NCBI GenBank assembly: GCA_016490735.1
Contig: JAEMWC010000122.1
Location: 585,001-649,000 of the forward strand
Length of the DNA stretch: 64,000 nt
Origin: Pachyseris speciosa
Lineage: Eukaryota > Cnidaria > Anthozoa > Scleractinia > Pachyseridae
Reading direction: 5' to 3'
Shown: piece after piece, positions 63,001-63,720 of the stretch
How the letters are laid out: each line of letters begins with the position of its first letter
How positions within the stretch are numbered: position 1 is the first letter of the stretch
Made by a program: the position numbers and the translations under genes
Notes under the pieces: generated by a model
What the model saw: the letters and a program-made list of their open reading frames with translations, nothing else
What the model was told of the DNA's origin: nothing
The model's database searches: none

Positions 63001-63656
63001 TTGTGTTTCATCAGAGGTTCCAAGCACCTGGAATCAATAAAAGCACTCCACCTTCGGCGTCGTGCATGCTTTCATCTGTTTCTTGGTGTTTGGAACCCCC
63101 GACAAAACACTCGCATTCGTTTTTGATATATTACATCAAGGAGAGGACAATTCTATTTTAGTGGGAAGGGTCTGTACCCTTAGAAGTATACACTAAAGAT
63201 AAACAAAACAACTCTCGAAATCAAAGTGCTAAAATTATGAAAGTTGACTGGTACTAAGGTAAGTCTTAATTAAGCTTACGTATTCTGCAGGATACCTACT
63301 AAGCCTCTTTGTACTAACAAAGGCTTACGGAAATCTATTCGTTGTCGTAGTCTTTATAGCAATTAAAGAGAGGAAAACAACCAACTAGAATCCATTTCTG
63401 AGCAAAAGTTTCGCGAGCGAAAGGTTCAAGAAATGCAATGCAAGTGACTATTTAAGGCGAGACTTACCTGTTCGCGTTGCCCGTGTTTGATGATACTTTC
63501 TAAGTCAACTATCATTTTTTTCAGGTAATCAGAAGTATCCCAGTTATTTCCTAAATCCGTTGTGAGAAGGTTTTTTACCGTACGTTTGAGACTTCTCAGT
63601 AAACTACACCTTTCCTTTGCATGTTTCAACCCTCCTGCCTCCTCCTCGTCCGCCAT
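1920..63656 (-). CDS. RUBCN: Rubicon (RUBCN) homologue, 19 visible exons
   Basis: In animals Rubicon is a RUN-domain protein that binds the class III PI3-kinase (Vps34-Beclin-UVRAG) complex and, through its C-terminal RH domain, Rab7; it restrains autophagosome and endosome maturation and supports LC3-associated phagocytosis. Here 19 GT-AG exons on the minus strand join with matching phases: 63468-63656, 59918-60074, 50281-50387, 50047-50199, 42104-42917, 39479-39582, 38356-38406, 31775-31961, 28641-28703, 27485-27855, 25669-25742, 18717-18781, 17625-17742, 16971-17091, 5590-5651, 5387-5465, 4572-4646, 2388-2481, 1920-1992. They total about 985 codons, close to the roughly 970 of human Rubicon. 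Diagnostic stretches are [37 protein letters not shown] and KCPKCERI. The RUN plus WAPP plus RH order, with no PH domain seen, separates it from PLEKHM1 and from Pacer. A RUN exon of about 27 codons between the first two exons is not found, and the 3' end lies outside or is unseen. Confidence 0.93.
2388..2481 (-). CDS. RUBCN: RUBCN RH exon ([12 protein letters not shown])
   Basis: It encodes [20 protein letters not shown] then [12 protein letters not shown], aligning with [27 protein letters not shown] of human Rubicon. This is the most strongly conserved zinc cluster of the RH domain. Confidence 0.95.
2600..2872 (+). repeat. CR1/L2-type 3' tail with (ATT)n microsatellite
   Basis: Sequence with the usual ...AAAGCGCCATAGAGC...TATATTAAATGTG tail runs into about 50 bases of (ATT)n at 2812-2870. 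It resembles the 3' UTR of the retrotransposon at 590-1815; no coding sequence remains. Confidence 0.5.
2873..4080. other. Intronic sequence, short repeats only
   Basis: No gene seen. At 3275-3445 the motif GTAATCAATG and its inverse recur several times in a loose array. At 3870-3990 a CTGATGATGGCTTCTCC block followed by GCTTGTGCTCAAAAC resembles the decayed end of a Penelope-type repeat. Confidence 0.4.
4102..4283 (-). repeat. SINE copy (family B), tRNA-derived head
   Basis: On the minus strand the head reads GGAGTGGCTGAGCGGTTAGG (A box) and GGTTCAAATCCCG (B box), followed by a body with CTAGCTGGTGTTGTTCTGGG. The same sequence occurs in plus orientation at 49624-49915, which defines the family. 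Confidence 0.75.
4572..4646 (-). CDS. RUBCN: RUBCN RH exon ([20 protein letters not shown])
   Basis: Twenty-five codons, phase 0 on both sides, ending LNHINQCQ; it supplies the HV/HI..C zinc ligands before LC.AKGFICE. Acceptor CACCTGCAG, donor GTATAA. Confidence 0.88.
4700..5380. other. Intronic sequence, nothing recognised
   Basis: Only short reading frames without recognisable motifs; a short (GTT)n run lies near 4995. Confidence 0.4.
5387..5465 (-). CDS. RUBCN: RUBCN RH exon ([12 protein letters not shown])
   Basis: Twenty-six codons ending [13 protein letters not shown], matching the EDLHLYSLNDL segment of RH domains. Acceptor CCATGCAG, donor GTGACT, phase 0 out. Confidence 0.92.
5590..5651 (-). 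CDS. RUBCN: RUBCN RH exon ([20 protein letters not shown])
   Basis: It encodes exactly [20 protein letters not shown] plus two bases of a Glu codon. It matches [21 protein letters not shown] of Rubicon. Donor GTGAGT, acceptor TTAACAG. Confidence 0.9.
5974..6215 (+). repeat. (ATT)n tract and partial SINE copy (family A)
   Basis: An imperfect (ATT)n tract at 5975-6042 is followed by a plus-strand SINE head (GTTGGTTAGAGCATCGCACC, then GGTTCAAACCCC) and tail with TTCAGGCTTCTTTTTGG and GCGAGGATCATTCTTCATTT. The same family lies inverted at 8129-8326. Confidence 0.7.
6236..7410 (-). mobile_element. R2/R4(Dong)-like non-LTR element A, 5'-truncated, in (TAA)n
   Basis: The minus strand encodes the C-terminal end of an R2-type polyprotein in two broken frames (7408-6922 and 6911-6315). 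The restriction-like endonuclease signature is visible: [20 protein letters not shown], then [15 protein letters not shown], then [15 protein letters not shown]. The element is bounded by (AAT)n at 7411-7475 and at 6205-6235. Members of the Dong/R4 group are known to insert in TAA microsatellites, which fits. A frameshift near 6915 and loss of everything upstream make it dead. Confidence 0.75.
7411..7490. repeat. (ATT)n microsatellite between two R2/R4-like fragments
   Basis: About 65 bases of pure ATT followed by an imperfect continuation. It produces long poly-Ile and poly-Tyr reading frames that are not genes. Confidence 0.9.
7495..7724 (-). mobile_element. R2/R4(Dong)-like 3' fragment, element B
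   Basis: The minus strand reads [20 protein letters not shown], then [17 protein letters not shown] and a stop: the extreme C-terminus of an R2-like protein related to, but distinct from, element A (PVVVGALGT versus PIVIGALGT). It is flanked on both sides by (AAT)n (7411-7490 and 7722-7770). Confidence 0.7.
8129..8326 (-). repeat. SINE copy (family A), full head and tail
   Basis: Minus strand: head GGCTTCAATTAGCTCAGTTG, B box GGTTCAAACCCTG, closing TTGAAGTCC, then a tail ending in CATTTCCGCAGTTCATATAT. Acceptor-like ends GGCTTCA/TGAAGTC show its tRNA origin. Confidence 0.8.
8383..8530 (-). repeat. SINE family A tail fused to another tRNA-like head
   Basis: The tail (8387-8500) is nearly identical to the copy at 8129, with the same orientation, so the two sit in tandem. 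The head differs (GGTTCGACTCACAGTGGC region at 8505-8550), suggesting a mosaic or a second insertion. Confidence 0.5.
8769..9103 (+). repeat. 12-bp tandem array, left end (about 28 units)
   Basis: Units are GCGAGTTAGCTT, GCGACTTAGCTT and GCTACTTAGCTT in a mixed order. The array starts immediately inside the left terminal repeat. Its translation (repeated RVSL/RLSL) is an artefact of the period. Confidence 0.95.
10027..14192 (+). CDS. Transposon-borne HECT E3 ligase-like gene, six exons
   Basis: Exons: 10027-10110, 10656-11252, 11324-11834, 11960-12032, 12775-12897 and about 13124-14192. The start ATG (10027) gives [19 protein letters not shown] and splices in phase 0 to MDFAAVQM. Domains in order: a SAM-like helix block ([18 protein letters not shown]), a conserved block ([18 protein letters not shown] to [11 protein letters not shown]), a charged coiled coil leading to a UBX-like start ([16 protein letters not shown]), and a C-terminal HECT domain. 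The HECT lobe keeps [20 protein letters not shown] and the catalytic-region [10 protein letters not shown] with Cys at 14079-14081. The architecture resembles the G2E3-like proteins abundant in coral and fish genomes. A frame break near 11612 (UBX) and a one-base phase mismatch into the last exon suggest decay; the 71-base intron at 11253-11323 could instead be a frameshift. Confidence 0.75.
10348..10565. mobile_element. 218-bp MITE inside first intron of the HECT gene
   Basis: Ends AAGGGCTGAGGGCATAAACT and AGTTTATGCCCTCAGCCCTT are exact inverses of about 24 bases. It is nested in the IS3EU-like element. No convincing target duplication. Confidence 0.65.
12033..12774 (+). other. Intron of HECT gene with an 87-codon open frame
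   Basis: Between good GTAACT and TTTCTAG splice signals. It contains an open frame 12445-12708 ([19 protein letters not shown]) with no recognised similarity; an extra or alternative exon or an insertion is possible but unsupported. Confidence 0.3.
14193..14979. other. Spacer between convergent HECT and transposase genes
   Basis: AT-rich, with no recognised coding sequence; it should hold both 3' UTRs since the two genes converge. Confidence 0.5.
14980..16241 (-). pseudogene. IS3EU-like DDE transposase, frameshifted
   Basis: Two minus-strand frames (16241-15333, 302 codons; 15321-14980) belong to one protein. Residues about 65-150 form an IS3-like HTH_21 segment ([36 protein letters not shown]). 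The rve/DDE core follows: Asp165 in [26 protein letters not shown], Asp224 in RGDRGTEN, and Glu265 in [13 protein letters not shown]. After LRDSGLY a duplicated AT dinucleotide near 15364 shifts the frame; the other frame continues [20 protein letters not shown] to the C-terminal part. Catalytic residues are intact, so the 2-bp insertion may be recent. Start choice is uncertain; a Met at residue 29 ([11 protein letters not shown]) is an alternative. Confidence 0.85.
16309..16688 (-). repeat. 12-bp tandem array, right end (about 31 units)
   Basis: The mirror image of the left array. The first six units from the terminus occur in the same variant order as on the left, then the orders diverge, so the arrays share an origin and have since been reshuffled or expanded. 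Confidence 0.95.
16971..17091 (-). CDS. RUBCN: RUBCN RH exon ([14 protein letters not shown])
   Basis: Forty codons from [20 protein letters not shown] to RFRVLEGLK, aligning with VSNFAxxFLxxIxxxPLFxxxDIN-xLY of the RH helical core. The next intron (5652-16970) is 11.3 kb long because an 8-kb DNA transposon sits in it. Confidence 0.95.
17625..17742 (-). CDS. RUBCN: RUBCN RH exon ([20 protein letters not shown])
   Basis: It encodes [20 protein letters not shown] followed by [20 protein letters not shown], aligning with [25 protein letters not shown] and RKWDF of Rubicon. Zinc ligands Cys and His are all present. Confidence 0.95.
18077..18141 (-). ncRNA. Type I hammerhead ribozyme, complete core
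   Basis: Minus strand, 65 bases: outer stem I GCATTAG/CTAATGC and inner stem I GCCATG/CATGGC; core CTGATGA; stem II GGCCU with loop AACA and AGGCU; GAAA; two-base stem III AC/GU with loop AGCU; cleavage site GTC. All invariant core positions are present. A two-base stem III is typical of hammerheads in Penelope elements and retrozymes, which may act as dimers. Confidence 0.8.
18367..18431 (+). pseudogene. Degenerate hammerhead ribozyme in the inverted arm
   Basis: Plus-strand partner of the intact motif. Stem II GGCCT...AGGCC and GAAAC are kept, but the first core base is A instead of C (ATGATGA) and the cleavage triplet reads TTC instead of GTC. Changing C3 is expected to abolish activity. 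Confidence 0.65.
18717..18781 (-). CDS. RUBCN: RUBCN RH exon, first zinc pair (CAGCG)
   Basis: It encodes [21 protein letters not shown], matching the AAQ(H/N)(Y/F)RCAGCG zinc-binding motif that opens the RH cysteine-rich region. The donor is G/GTGAGT. Confidence 0.95.
18897..19050. repeat. Imperfect (GAT)n repeat
   Basis: Mixed GATGAT, AATGAT and GGTGGT trinucleotides over about 150 bases. Confidence 0.7.
19171..21364. other. Interior of the TTAA element, no gene recognised
   Basis: Only short unrelated reading frames. A short AT-rich run with TATATA lies at 21070-21090. Confidence 0.4.
21365..21860. repeat. Foldback repeat, about 190-bp inverted arms
   Basis: The left arm (about 21395-21580, with GACGTATAAGGCTACCATG) is mirrored by the right arm (about 21655-21830, with GTGGTAACCTTATGTGTC). 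The loop is about 75 bases. It could form a long hairpin transcript. Confidence 0.65.
22136..22777 (-). pseudogene. Penelope RT C-terminus and GIY-YIG endonuclease
   Basis: The segment ends with the endonuclease: [20 protein letters not shown] then [13 protein letters not shown], containing the paired Tyr residues, CxxC and Arg/Glu/His region of the GIY-YIG fold as found in Penelope. It nicks target DNA during retrotransposition. It is out of frame with the RT piece at 22862-23356. Confidence 0.8.
22862..23356 (-). pseudogene. Penelope reverse transcriptase core
   Basis: Motifs in order: [19 protein letters not shown] (motif A with Asp), [18 protein letters not shown] (motif B), [13 protein letters not shown] (motif C YVDD), and [13 protein letters not shown]. 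The Penelope-specific SPxGPLxAN pattern is clear. Breaks at both ends separate it from the rest of the polyprotein. Confidence 0.85.
23386..24536 (-). pseudogene. Penelope polyprotein N-terminal pieces
   Basis: Two frames, 24536-23955 and 23868-23386. The latter contains [20 protein letters not shown] and DRTEYV, the conserved NxxIxxxDKGxxVV block upstream of Penelope RT. The intervening 23869-23954 has a frame break. Confidence 0.7.
24581..25003 (-). pseudogene. Second Penelope GIY-YIG fragment
   Basis: [20 protein letters not shown] with FHQRIEEH, a near copy of the fragment at 22136. It belongs to the tandem terminal portion of the element and is truncated at 25003 by the inverted piece. 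Confidence 0.75.
25669..25742 (-). CDS. RUBCN: RUBCN exon with [10 protein letters not shown]
   Basis: It encodes [20 protein letters not shown] then HKPP, the WAPPR(A/P)QIIFN motif that opens the RH domain in RUBCN and RUBCNL. The donor is G/GTCTGT and the last codon is split two bases plus one. Confidence 0.95.
25746..26920. other. Intronic sequence, nothing recognised
   Basis: AT-rich, no motif-bearing reading frame. Confidence 0.4.
26922..27150. mobile_element. 229-bp MITE with ATAGACCATTT ends
   Basis: Left ATAGACCATTTTACGGTTGG and right GTCAAATGGTCTAT are inverted, and inner arms GAGGCTAGGGGTGACCTTAT / AAGGTCACCCCTAGCCTC pair as well. Target duplication unclear. Confidence 0.65.
27485..27855 (-). 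CDS. RUBCN: RUBCN exon with [20 protein letters not shown]
   Basis: A 371-base exon starting [20 protein letters not shown] and continuing to [32 protein letters not shown]. This matches the Rubicon block with (A)ASELxWLVxxxDAPQxLLP just upstream of the RH domain. It ends NSLP at a G/GTAATT donor in phase 0. Confidence 0.9.
28641..28703 (-). CDS. RUBCN: RUBCN small exon ([13 protein letters not shown])
   Basis: A 63-base exon encoding [20 protein letters not shown], with a GTATGT donor and GAACAG acceptor. Phases at both ends fit the neighbouring exons (two bases in, one base out). The acceptor tract is poor, so the upstream edge is less certain than the donor. Confidence 0.7.
29480..29720. 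repeat. Older SINE-like repeat, left half, with short inverted parts
   Basis: Contains GTGAATGATCATCACAGTTA and, inverted, TAACTGCGATGATCATTCAC. Together with 31432-31560, which carries GGCTTGTTAGCTCAGTTGG, it forms a SINE split by the array inserted at 29721-31431. Confidence 0.55.
29721..31431. repeat. Six-copy 298-bp SINE array, four minus then two plus
   Basis: The unit repeats with a period of exactly 298 bases. Four copies lie on the minus strand (tRNA-like heads 29841-29913, 30139-30211, 30437-30509, 30735-30807) and two on the plus strand (30901-30973, 31199-31271), meeting in a palindrome near 30855-30865. Copies differ at only a few bases. The head has acceptor ends GACCTTG/CGAGGTC, an A box TAGCTCAGTCGGC and a B box GGGTTCGATTCCC; the GATCTAATCC loop suggests a tRNA-Arg(TCT)-like origin. 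Flanked by TAGCTCCTAGTTG on both sides (29708-29720, 31432-31444). Confidence 0.85.
31432..31560 (+). repeat. Older SINE-like repeat, right half
   Basis: Head GGCTTGTTAGCTCAGTTGG with TAGAGCAGTGCAC and a tail with ATAACTGCAATGATCATTCA; split from its left part by the SINE array. Confidence 0.55.
31775..31961 (-). CDS. RUBCN: RUBCN exon with MKCDDFN and charged helix
   Basis: It follows AIEQ directly in phase 0 to give EQMKCDDFN, as in Rubicon EQMKCN. An acidic run then a basic coiled-coil-like helix ([20 protein letters not shown]) and a Ser/Thr-rich tail follow. The donor is A/GTAAGT and the exon ends with one base of a Lys codon. Confidence 0.85.
32240..34150 (-). pseudogene. Ty3/gypsy-like pol relic (RT, linker, integrase)
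   Basis: The minus strand, from about 34150 down, carries pieces of pol in the usual order. RT is seen as [44 protein letters not shown] and [20 protein letters not shown], then KVKYMGH-type and PDPDKMQAI (33246-33016). A linker (32860-32660) and the integrase core ([19 protein letters not shown] then [12 protein letters not shown], 32502-32242) follow. Stops (one falls just before DDILV) and gaps make it inactive. No LTRs were recognised. Confidence 0.75.
34151..35540. other. Intronic sequence with an (AAT)n tract
   Basis: No gene recognised. (AAT)n at 35179-35208. Confidence 0.4.
35541..36010. other. Open frames of unknown nature, probable repeat
   Basis: A plus-strand open frame 35545-35787 ([19 protein letters not shown]) and AT-rich sequence without recognisable motifs. 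Confidence 0.25.
36260..37330 (-). mobile_element. Penelope-like element 2, 5'-truncated, hammerhead end
   Basis: The minus strand (37330-36704) encodes the region after RT motif [21 protein letters not shown] with [13 protein letters not shown], then [16 protein letters not shown], and a damaged GIY-YIG start ([15 protein letters not shown] followed by a changed [20 protein letters not shown]). The 3' end carries a hammerhead core at 36332-36376. It belongs to a different Penelope lineage from the copy at 21940. Confidence 0.8.
36332..36376 (-). ncRNA. Hammerhead ribozyme core in Penelope 2 terminus
   Basis: Minus strand: stem I ATCGC/GCGAT, core CTGATGA, stem II GACC...GGTC with an 11-base loop, GAAA, then C-GTC. 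Stem III would be the palindrome ACGU without a loop, so folding would need dimerisation. Invariant core bases are present. Confidence 0.6.
37440..38150. other. Intronic sequence with short unknown open frame
   Basis: An open frame at 37557-37748 ([20 protein letters not shown]) is not recognised and has stops on both sides; possibly a decayed transposon gene. Confidence 0.25.
38169..38326. mobile_element. 158-bp GC-rich foldback MITE with 10-bp TSD
   Basis: Ends GGGTTTTGCTAAAAGCAGGC and its inverse, with extended GC-rich arms (GGCCCGCAGCCCACGGCCC / GGGCCGTGGGCCGCGGGCC). ATAAGTTGAT is duplicated at 38159-38168 and 38327-38336. A 9-10 bp duplication and a G-start fit Mutator-like MITEs. Confidence 0.8.
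38356..38406 (-). CDS. RUBCN: RUBCN 17-codon micro-exon [17 protein letters not shown]
   Basis: This 51-base exon encodes exactly [17 protein letters not shown], the highly conserved Rubicon ENAHFSIAESLI(A)AIEQ segment. The acceptor is TGTAAACAG and the donor is a weak GTTTGC. A GC-rich 158-bp foldback element ends 29 bases downstream of the donor, so splicing could be affected. Confidence 0.9.
38440..39200. other. Intronic sequence, nothing recognised
   Basis: AT-rich, no motif-bearing frame. Confidence 0.4.
39206..39400. mobile_element. 195-bp MITE with 7-bp TSD beside a RUBCN exon
   Basis: Terminal inverted repeats CTAGACTACAAGCAGTCTCT and its near-inverse end (GCTTGCAGTCTAG). TTCTGCA is duplicated at 39199-39205 and 39401-39407. 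The interior is CpG-rich (CTCGCGCTC, GCTCGCGCGC), unlike its surroundings. Confidence 0.75.
39479..39582 (-). CDS. RUBCN: RUBCN exon with [21 protein letters not shown]
   Basis: It encodes [20 protein letters not shown] then DFSSCELDK, closely resembling Rubicon EEQSLAEYLLSQDF. The donor is GTATGA in phase 0. A 195-bp MITE with a target duplication sits 79 bases downstream in the gene's sense (39206-39400). Confidence 0.9.
39980..40880. repeat. Inverted-repeat region with TATGGTGGCCCA ends
   Basis: TATGGTGGCCCATGATGCCA (40015) and its inverse near 40843-40856 (TGGGCCACCATAGCC), plus repeated GCCATAG/CTATGGC motifs and poly-A/T runs between. Probably a decayed DNA-transposon derivative. Confidence 0.4.
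41130..41640 (-). repeat. tRNA-headed SINE (family C) with (CAA)n
   Basis: Minus strand from about 41635: AGGCTCAGTTGGTAGAGCAC (A box) and GGGTTCAAAACC (B box). A (CAA)n tract lies at 41399-41418, and a CATCATCATCATCATCC run at 41138. Confidence 0.55.
42104..42917 (-). CDS. RUBCN: RUBCN large central exon
   Basis: An 814-base exon with a strong polypyrimidine plus TTTCAG acceptor and a G/GTAAGA donor. It encodes about 271 Ser-, Asp- and Glu-rich residues, consistent with the disordered PI3K-binding middle of Rubicon. Islands such as [20 protein letters not shown] and [17 protein letters not shown] look constrained. It starts in phase 0 after the preceding STEDF exon and its last base pairs with AG of the next exon to give Glu. 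Confidence 0.85.
42918..44488. other. Intronic sequence, nothing firmly recognised
   Basis: An open frame at 43394-43633 ([20 protein letters not shown]) is not recognised. At 44165-44290 GGGGGTCCAAATCC-type and CTGGACC motifs repeat and partly pair. Confidence 0.3.
44956..45299 (+). pseudogene. pogo transposase, N-terminal half
   Basis: [20 protein letters not shown] then [18 protein letters not shown] is the N-terminal DNA-binding domain. A frame change follows and DDE-domain sequence ([17 protein letters not shown]) runs to the insertion point. Confidence 0.8.
45300..48562 (+). mobile_element. CR1/L2-like APE non-LTR retrotransposon, nearly full length
   Basis: One long open frame encodes APE endonuclease and RT. 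Motifs: [48 protein letters not shown] (endonuclease); [80 protein letters not shown] (RT). The C-terminal part continues in another frame (47769-48365). Two defects are seen: a TGA at about 45736 in an otherwise same-frame protein, and a frameshift near 47710-47740. The 3' end is (TATTG)n at 48528-48559, as in L2-type elements. It lies inside the pogo element. Confidence 0.9.
45427..45480 (+). other. 2A-like peptide motif at ORF start, last residue changed
   Basis: [15 protein letters not shown] precedes the endonuclease. The DxExNPG core of ribosome-skipping 2A peptides is intact, but the residue after the Gly is Met (45478-45480) rather than Pro. N-terminal 2A motifs are known in APE-type non-LTR elements of invertebrates. 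Confidence 0.7.
48822..49313 (+). pseudogene. pogo transposase, C-terminal half
   Basis: [20 protein letters not shown] carries a catalytic Asp; [16 protein letters not shown] carries the next. A base loss after LDKC breaks the frame. The acidic tail resumes at 49107 ([20 protein letters not shown]) and ends SEAMDDE at 49313. Confidence 0.8.
49624..49915 (+). repeat. SINE copy (family B), plus strand
   Basis: GGAGGCAGGATGGCAGAGCC head, B box AGGTTCAAATCC, body with ACTAGCTGGTGTTGTTCTGG, and a 3' end with GCGCATTTGATAATATC running into (ATT)n. The same family lies inverted at 4102-4283. Confidence 0.75.
50047..50199 (-). CDS. RUBCN: RUBCN linker exon after RUN domain
   Basis: Fifty-one codons between an AATAG acceptor and a GTGAGT donor, phase 0 on both sides. 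It is rich in Ser, Thr and Phe (for example [20 protein letters not shown]) and ends STEDF. The upstream boundary is uncertain: a second in-frame acceptor lies about 45 bases further in. A longer reading frame here (to 50239) is rejected because it stops before the good donor. Confidence 0.65.
50281..50387 (-). CDS. RUBCN: RUBCN RUN-domain exon ([13 protein letters not shown])
   Basis: It encodes [20 protein letters not shown] followed by LLTQIDDVL, which aligns with the last RUN helices of Rubicon (FLLSDAHVTAMLQCLEAVE and LLAQIDAS). The acceptor is TTTTACAG and the donor GTGAGT, ending in phase 0. Confidence 0.9.
50862..50981. mobile_element. 120-bp MITE (TAGCCTGC...GCAGGCTA), 10-bp TSD
   Basis: TAGCCTGCATGGCAGGCGCT and AGCGCTTGCCACGCAGGCTA are inverted. 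CGTGAATCTA is duplicated at 50852-50861 and 50982-50991, fitting a Mutator-like origin. Confidence 0.75.
50992..51510. other. Intronic sequence, nothing recognised
   Basis: AT-rich without motif-bearing frames. Confidence 0.35.
51518..52331. repeat. Direct duplication, two ~375-bp copies, period ~437
   Basis: AATTTGCTTTTC(A/G)TTTTCGAG begins each copy and GAAGGGCACAATCAAACACT ends each. Copy 2 is diverged by point changes and small indels. Confidence 0.8.
52332..53050. other. Intronic sequence with poly-C and repeated motifs
   Basis: AGTGATAGTTTTAAAAC...CACCTCTTT recurs at about 52390-52420 and 52605-52632, suggesting an older duplication. A C-run lies at 52551-52560. Confidence 0.4.
53055..53126 (-). 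tRNA. tRNA-Thr(AGT)-like gene or tRNA-derived SINE head
   Basis: Minus strand, 72 bases: acceptor GCTCCGG/TCGGGGC, D arm GTGTAGTGGTTATCAC, anticodon loop CTAGTAA (anticodon AGT), T arm GTCGG-TTCGATT-CCGAC, and a TTTTT run just after. The anticodon stem (CCCGA/CTGGG) has one G.T and one mismatch, and AAAAAGTTTTTCTTTC follows, so a SINE head or pseudo-tRNA is quite possible. Confidence 0.45.
53130..54320. other. Intronic sequence with unrecognised open frames
   Basis: Plus-strand frames at 53433-53678 and 53575-53796 ([20 protein letters not shown]) may be remnants of a mobile-element gene; no family recognised. Confidence 0.25.
55150..55600. repeat. Palindromic repeat with G-rich runs (two copies)
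   Basis: TTATTATAATCGGCTCC and its inverse (55368-55384) bound one copy with CTAGAAAACTCAGACCCACC arms; a second partial copy follows at 55436-55600. G-runs at 55311-55340 and 55523-55545 could form G-quadruplexes. Confidence 0.6.
55640..56130. repeat. Direct duplication of ~145 bases, spacing ~340
   Basis: TTAAAAGCTTTCTTCTCGC to the GTGACAACA(G/C)GCATCA stretch occurs at about 55649-55775 and 55988-56117 with about ten differences. Confidence 0.65.
56240..56362. repeat. AT-rich hairpin
   Basis: TTAATATGAAAGTAAAGTCA and its exact inverse flank a short loop of about 25 bases. Confidence 0.6.
57185..59192. mobile_element. hAT-like element with very long inverted arms
   Basis: Ends read AGGGTTCATACTC...CAAGGAC and the inverse ...CAAGGTGCGTGCGAACCCTG, the hAT-type CAGGGTTCG(C/T)AC...CTTGAA terminus seen in marine animals. 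Inner arms (57354-57680 against 58725-59040, including CCGGTTGACTGAATTTTTG) give about 500-700 bp of inverted sequence. The centre has two short plus-strand open frames (57732-57986 and 58115-58300, the latter [20 protein letters not shown]) of unknown function. No intact transposase and no clear 8-bp duplication. Confidence 0.55.
59200..59917. other. Intronic sequence, small (CGGACC)n run
   Basis: CCCGGACCCGGACCCGGACC near 59600; otherwise nothing recognised. Confidence 0.35.
59918..60074 (-). CDS. RUBCN: RUBCN RUN-domain exon ([13 protein letters not shown])
   Basis: The acceptor follows an AATAATAG tract and the donor is CAAG/GTAAAG; the exon starts in phase 0 and ends with one base of a codon. 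[19 protein letters not shown] matches the LQHSLQYHCLSAQL helix of Rubicon RUN. The carried base plus AG of the next exon gives Glu, restoring E-YAFLR. Confidence 0.85.
60663..61908. mobile_element. Tc1/mariner-like non-autonomous element with internal repeats
   Basis: CAGTACAGCTCGGAGATAAG at the left and the inverse CTTATCTGTGAGCTGTACTG at the right, each bordered by TA (60661-60662, 61909-61910). Inside are about five degenerate copies of a 170-212 bp unit beginning CCGGCGAGCGTGAATAATTG (60889, 61065, 61277, 61485, 61655). No transposase. Confidence 0.7.
62281..62414. mobile_element. ~134-bp MITE with AACTACAGAATACAGGGCC ends
   Basis: AACTACAGAATACAGGGCCA and its near-inverse (TGGCCCTGAATTCTGTAGTT) bound the element. 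The target duplication is not clear. Confidence 0.55.
62415..63467. other. First-intron sequence, missing RUBCN exon expected upstream
   Basis: Nothing recognised on either strand. The missing RUN exon was looked for here and at 60075-62280 without success. Confidence 0.35.
63468..63656 (-). CDS. RUBCN: RUBCN exon 1: start codon and first RUN helices
   Basis: The exon opens with an ATG in a good context (AAAG ATG G) followed by an acidic MADEEEAGG leader and [14 protein letters not shown], which aligns by eye with the LLGNLKTTVEGLV start of the vertebrate Rubicon RUN domain. It ends HGQREQ at a consensus GTAAGT donor in phase 0 after 63 codons. The next RUN exon, carrying the conserved YWxFV region, was searched for between 60.1 and 63.4 kb and not recognised. 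Confidence 0.85.
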
Positions 63657-63720
63657 CTTTGTTATGACTCAATCCGTGACGTCACGGACTGGTTGCAGGC
63701 CTCCTCTTCCATAGTTGCTC
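63657..63720 (-). promoter_or_regulatory. Proximal RUBCN 5' region with TRE and CRE sites
   Basis: Just upstream of the start codon are a perfect AP-1/TRE site TGACTCA (63665-63671) and a perfect palindromic CRE TGACGTCA (63677-63684). Their spacing and position suggest a bZIP-responsive promoter or 5' UTR. The transcription start is not determinable here. Confidence 0.35.
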
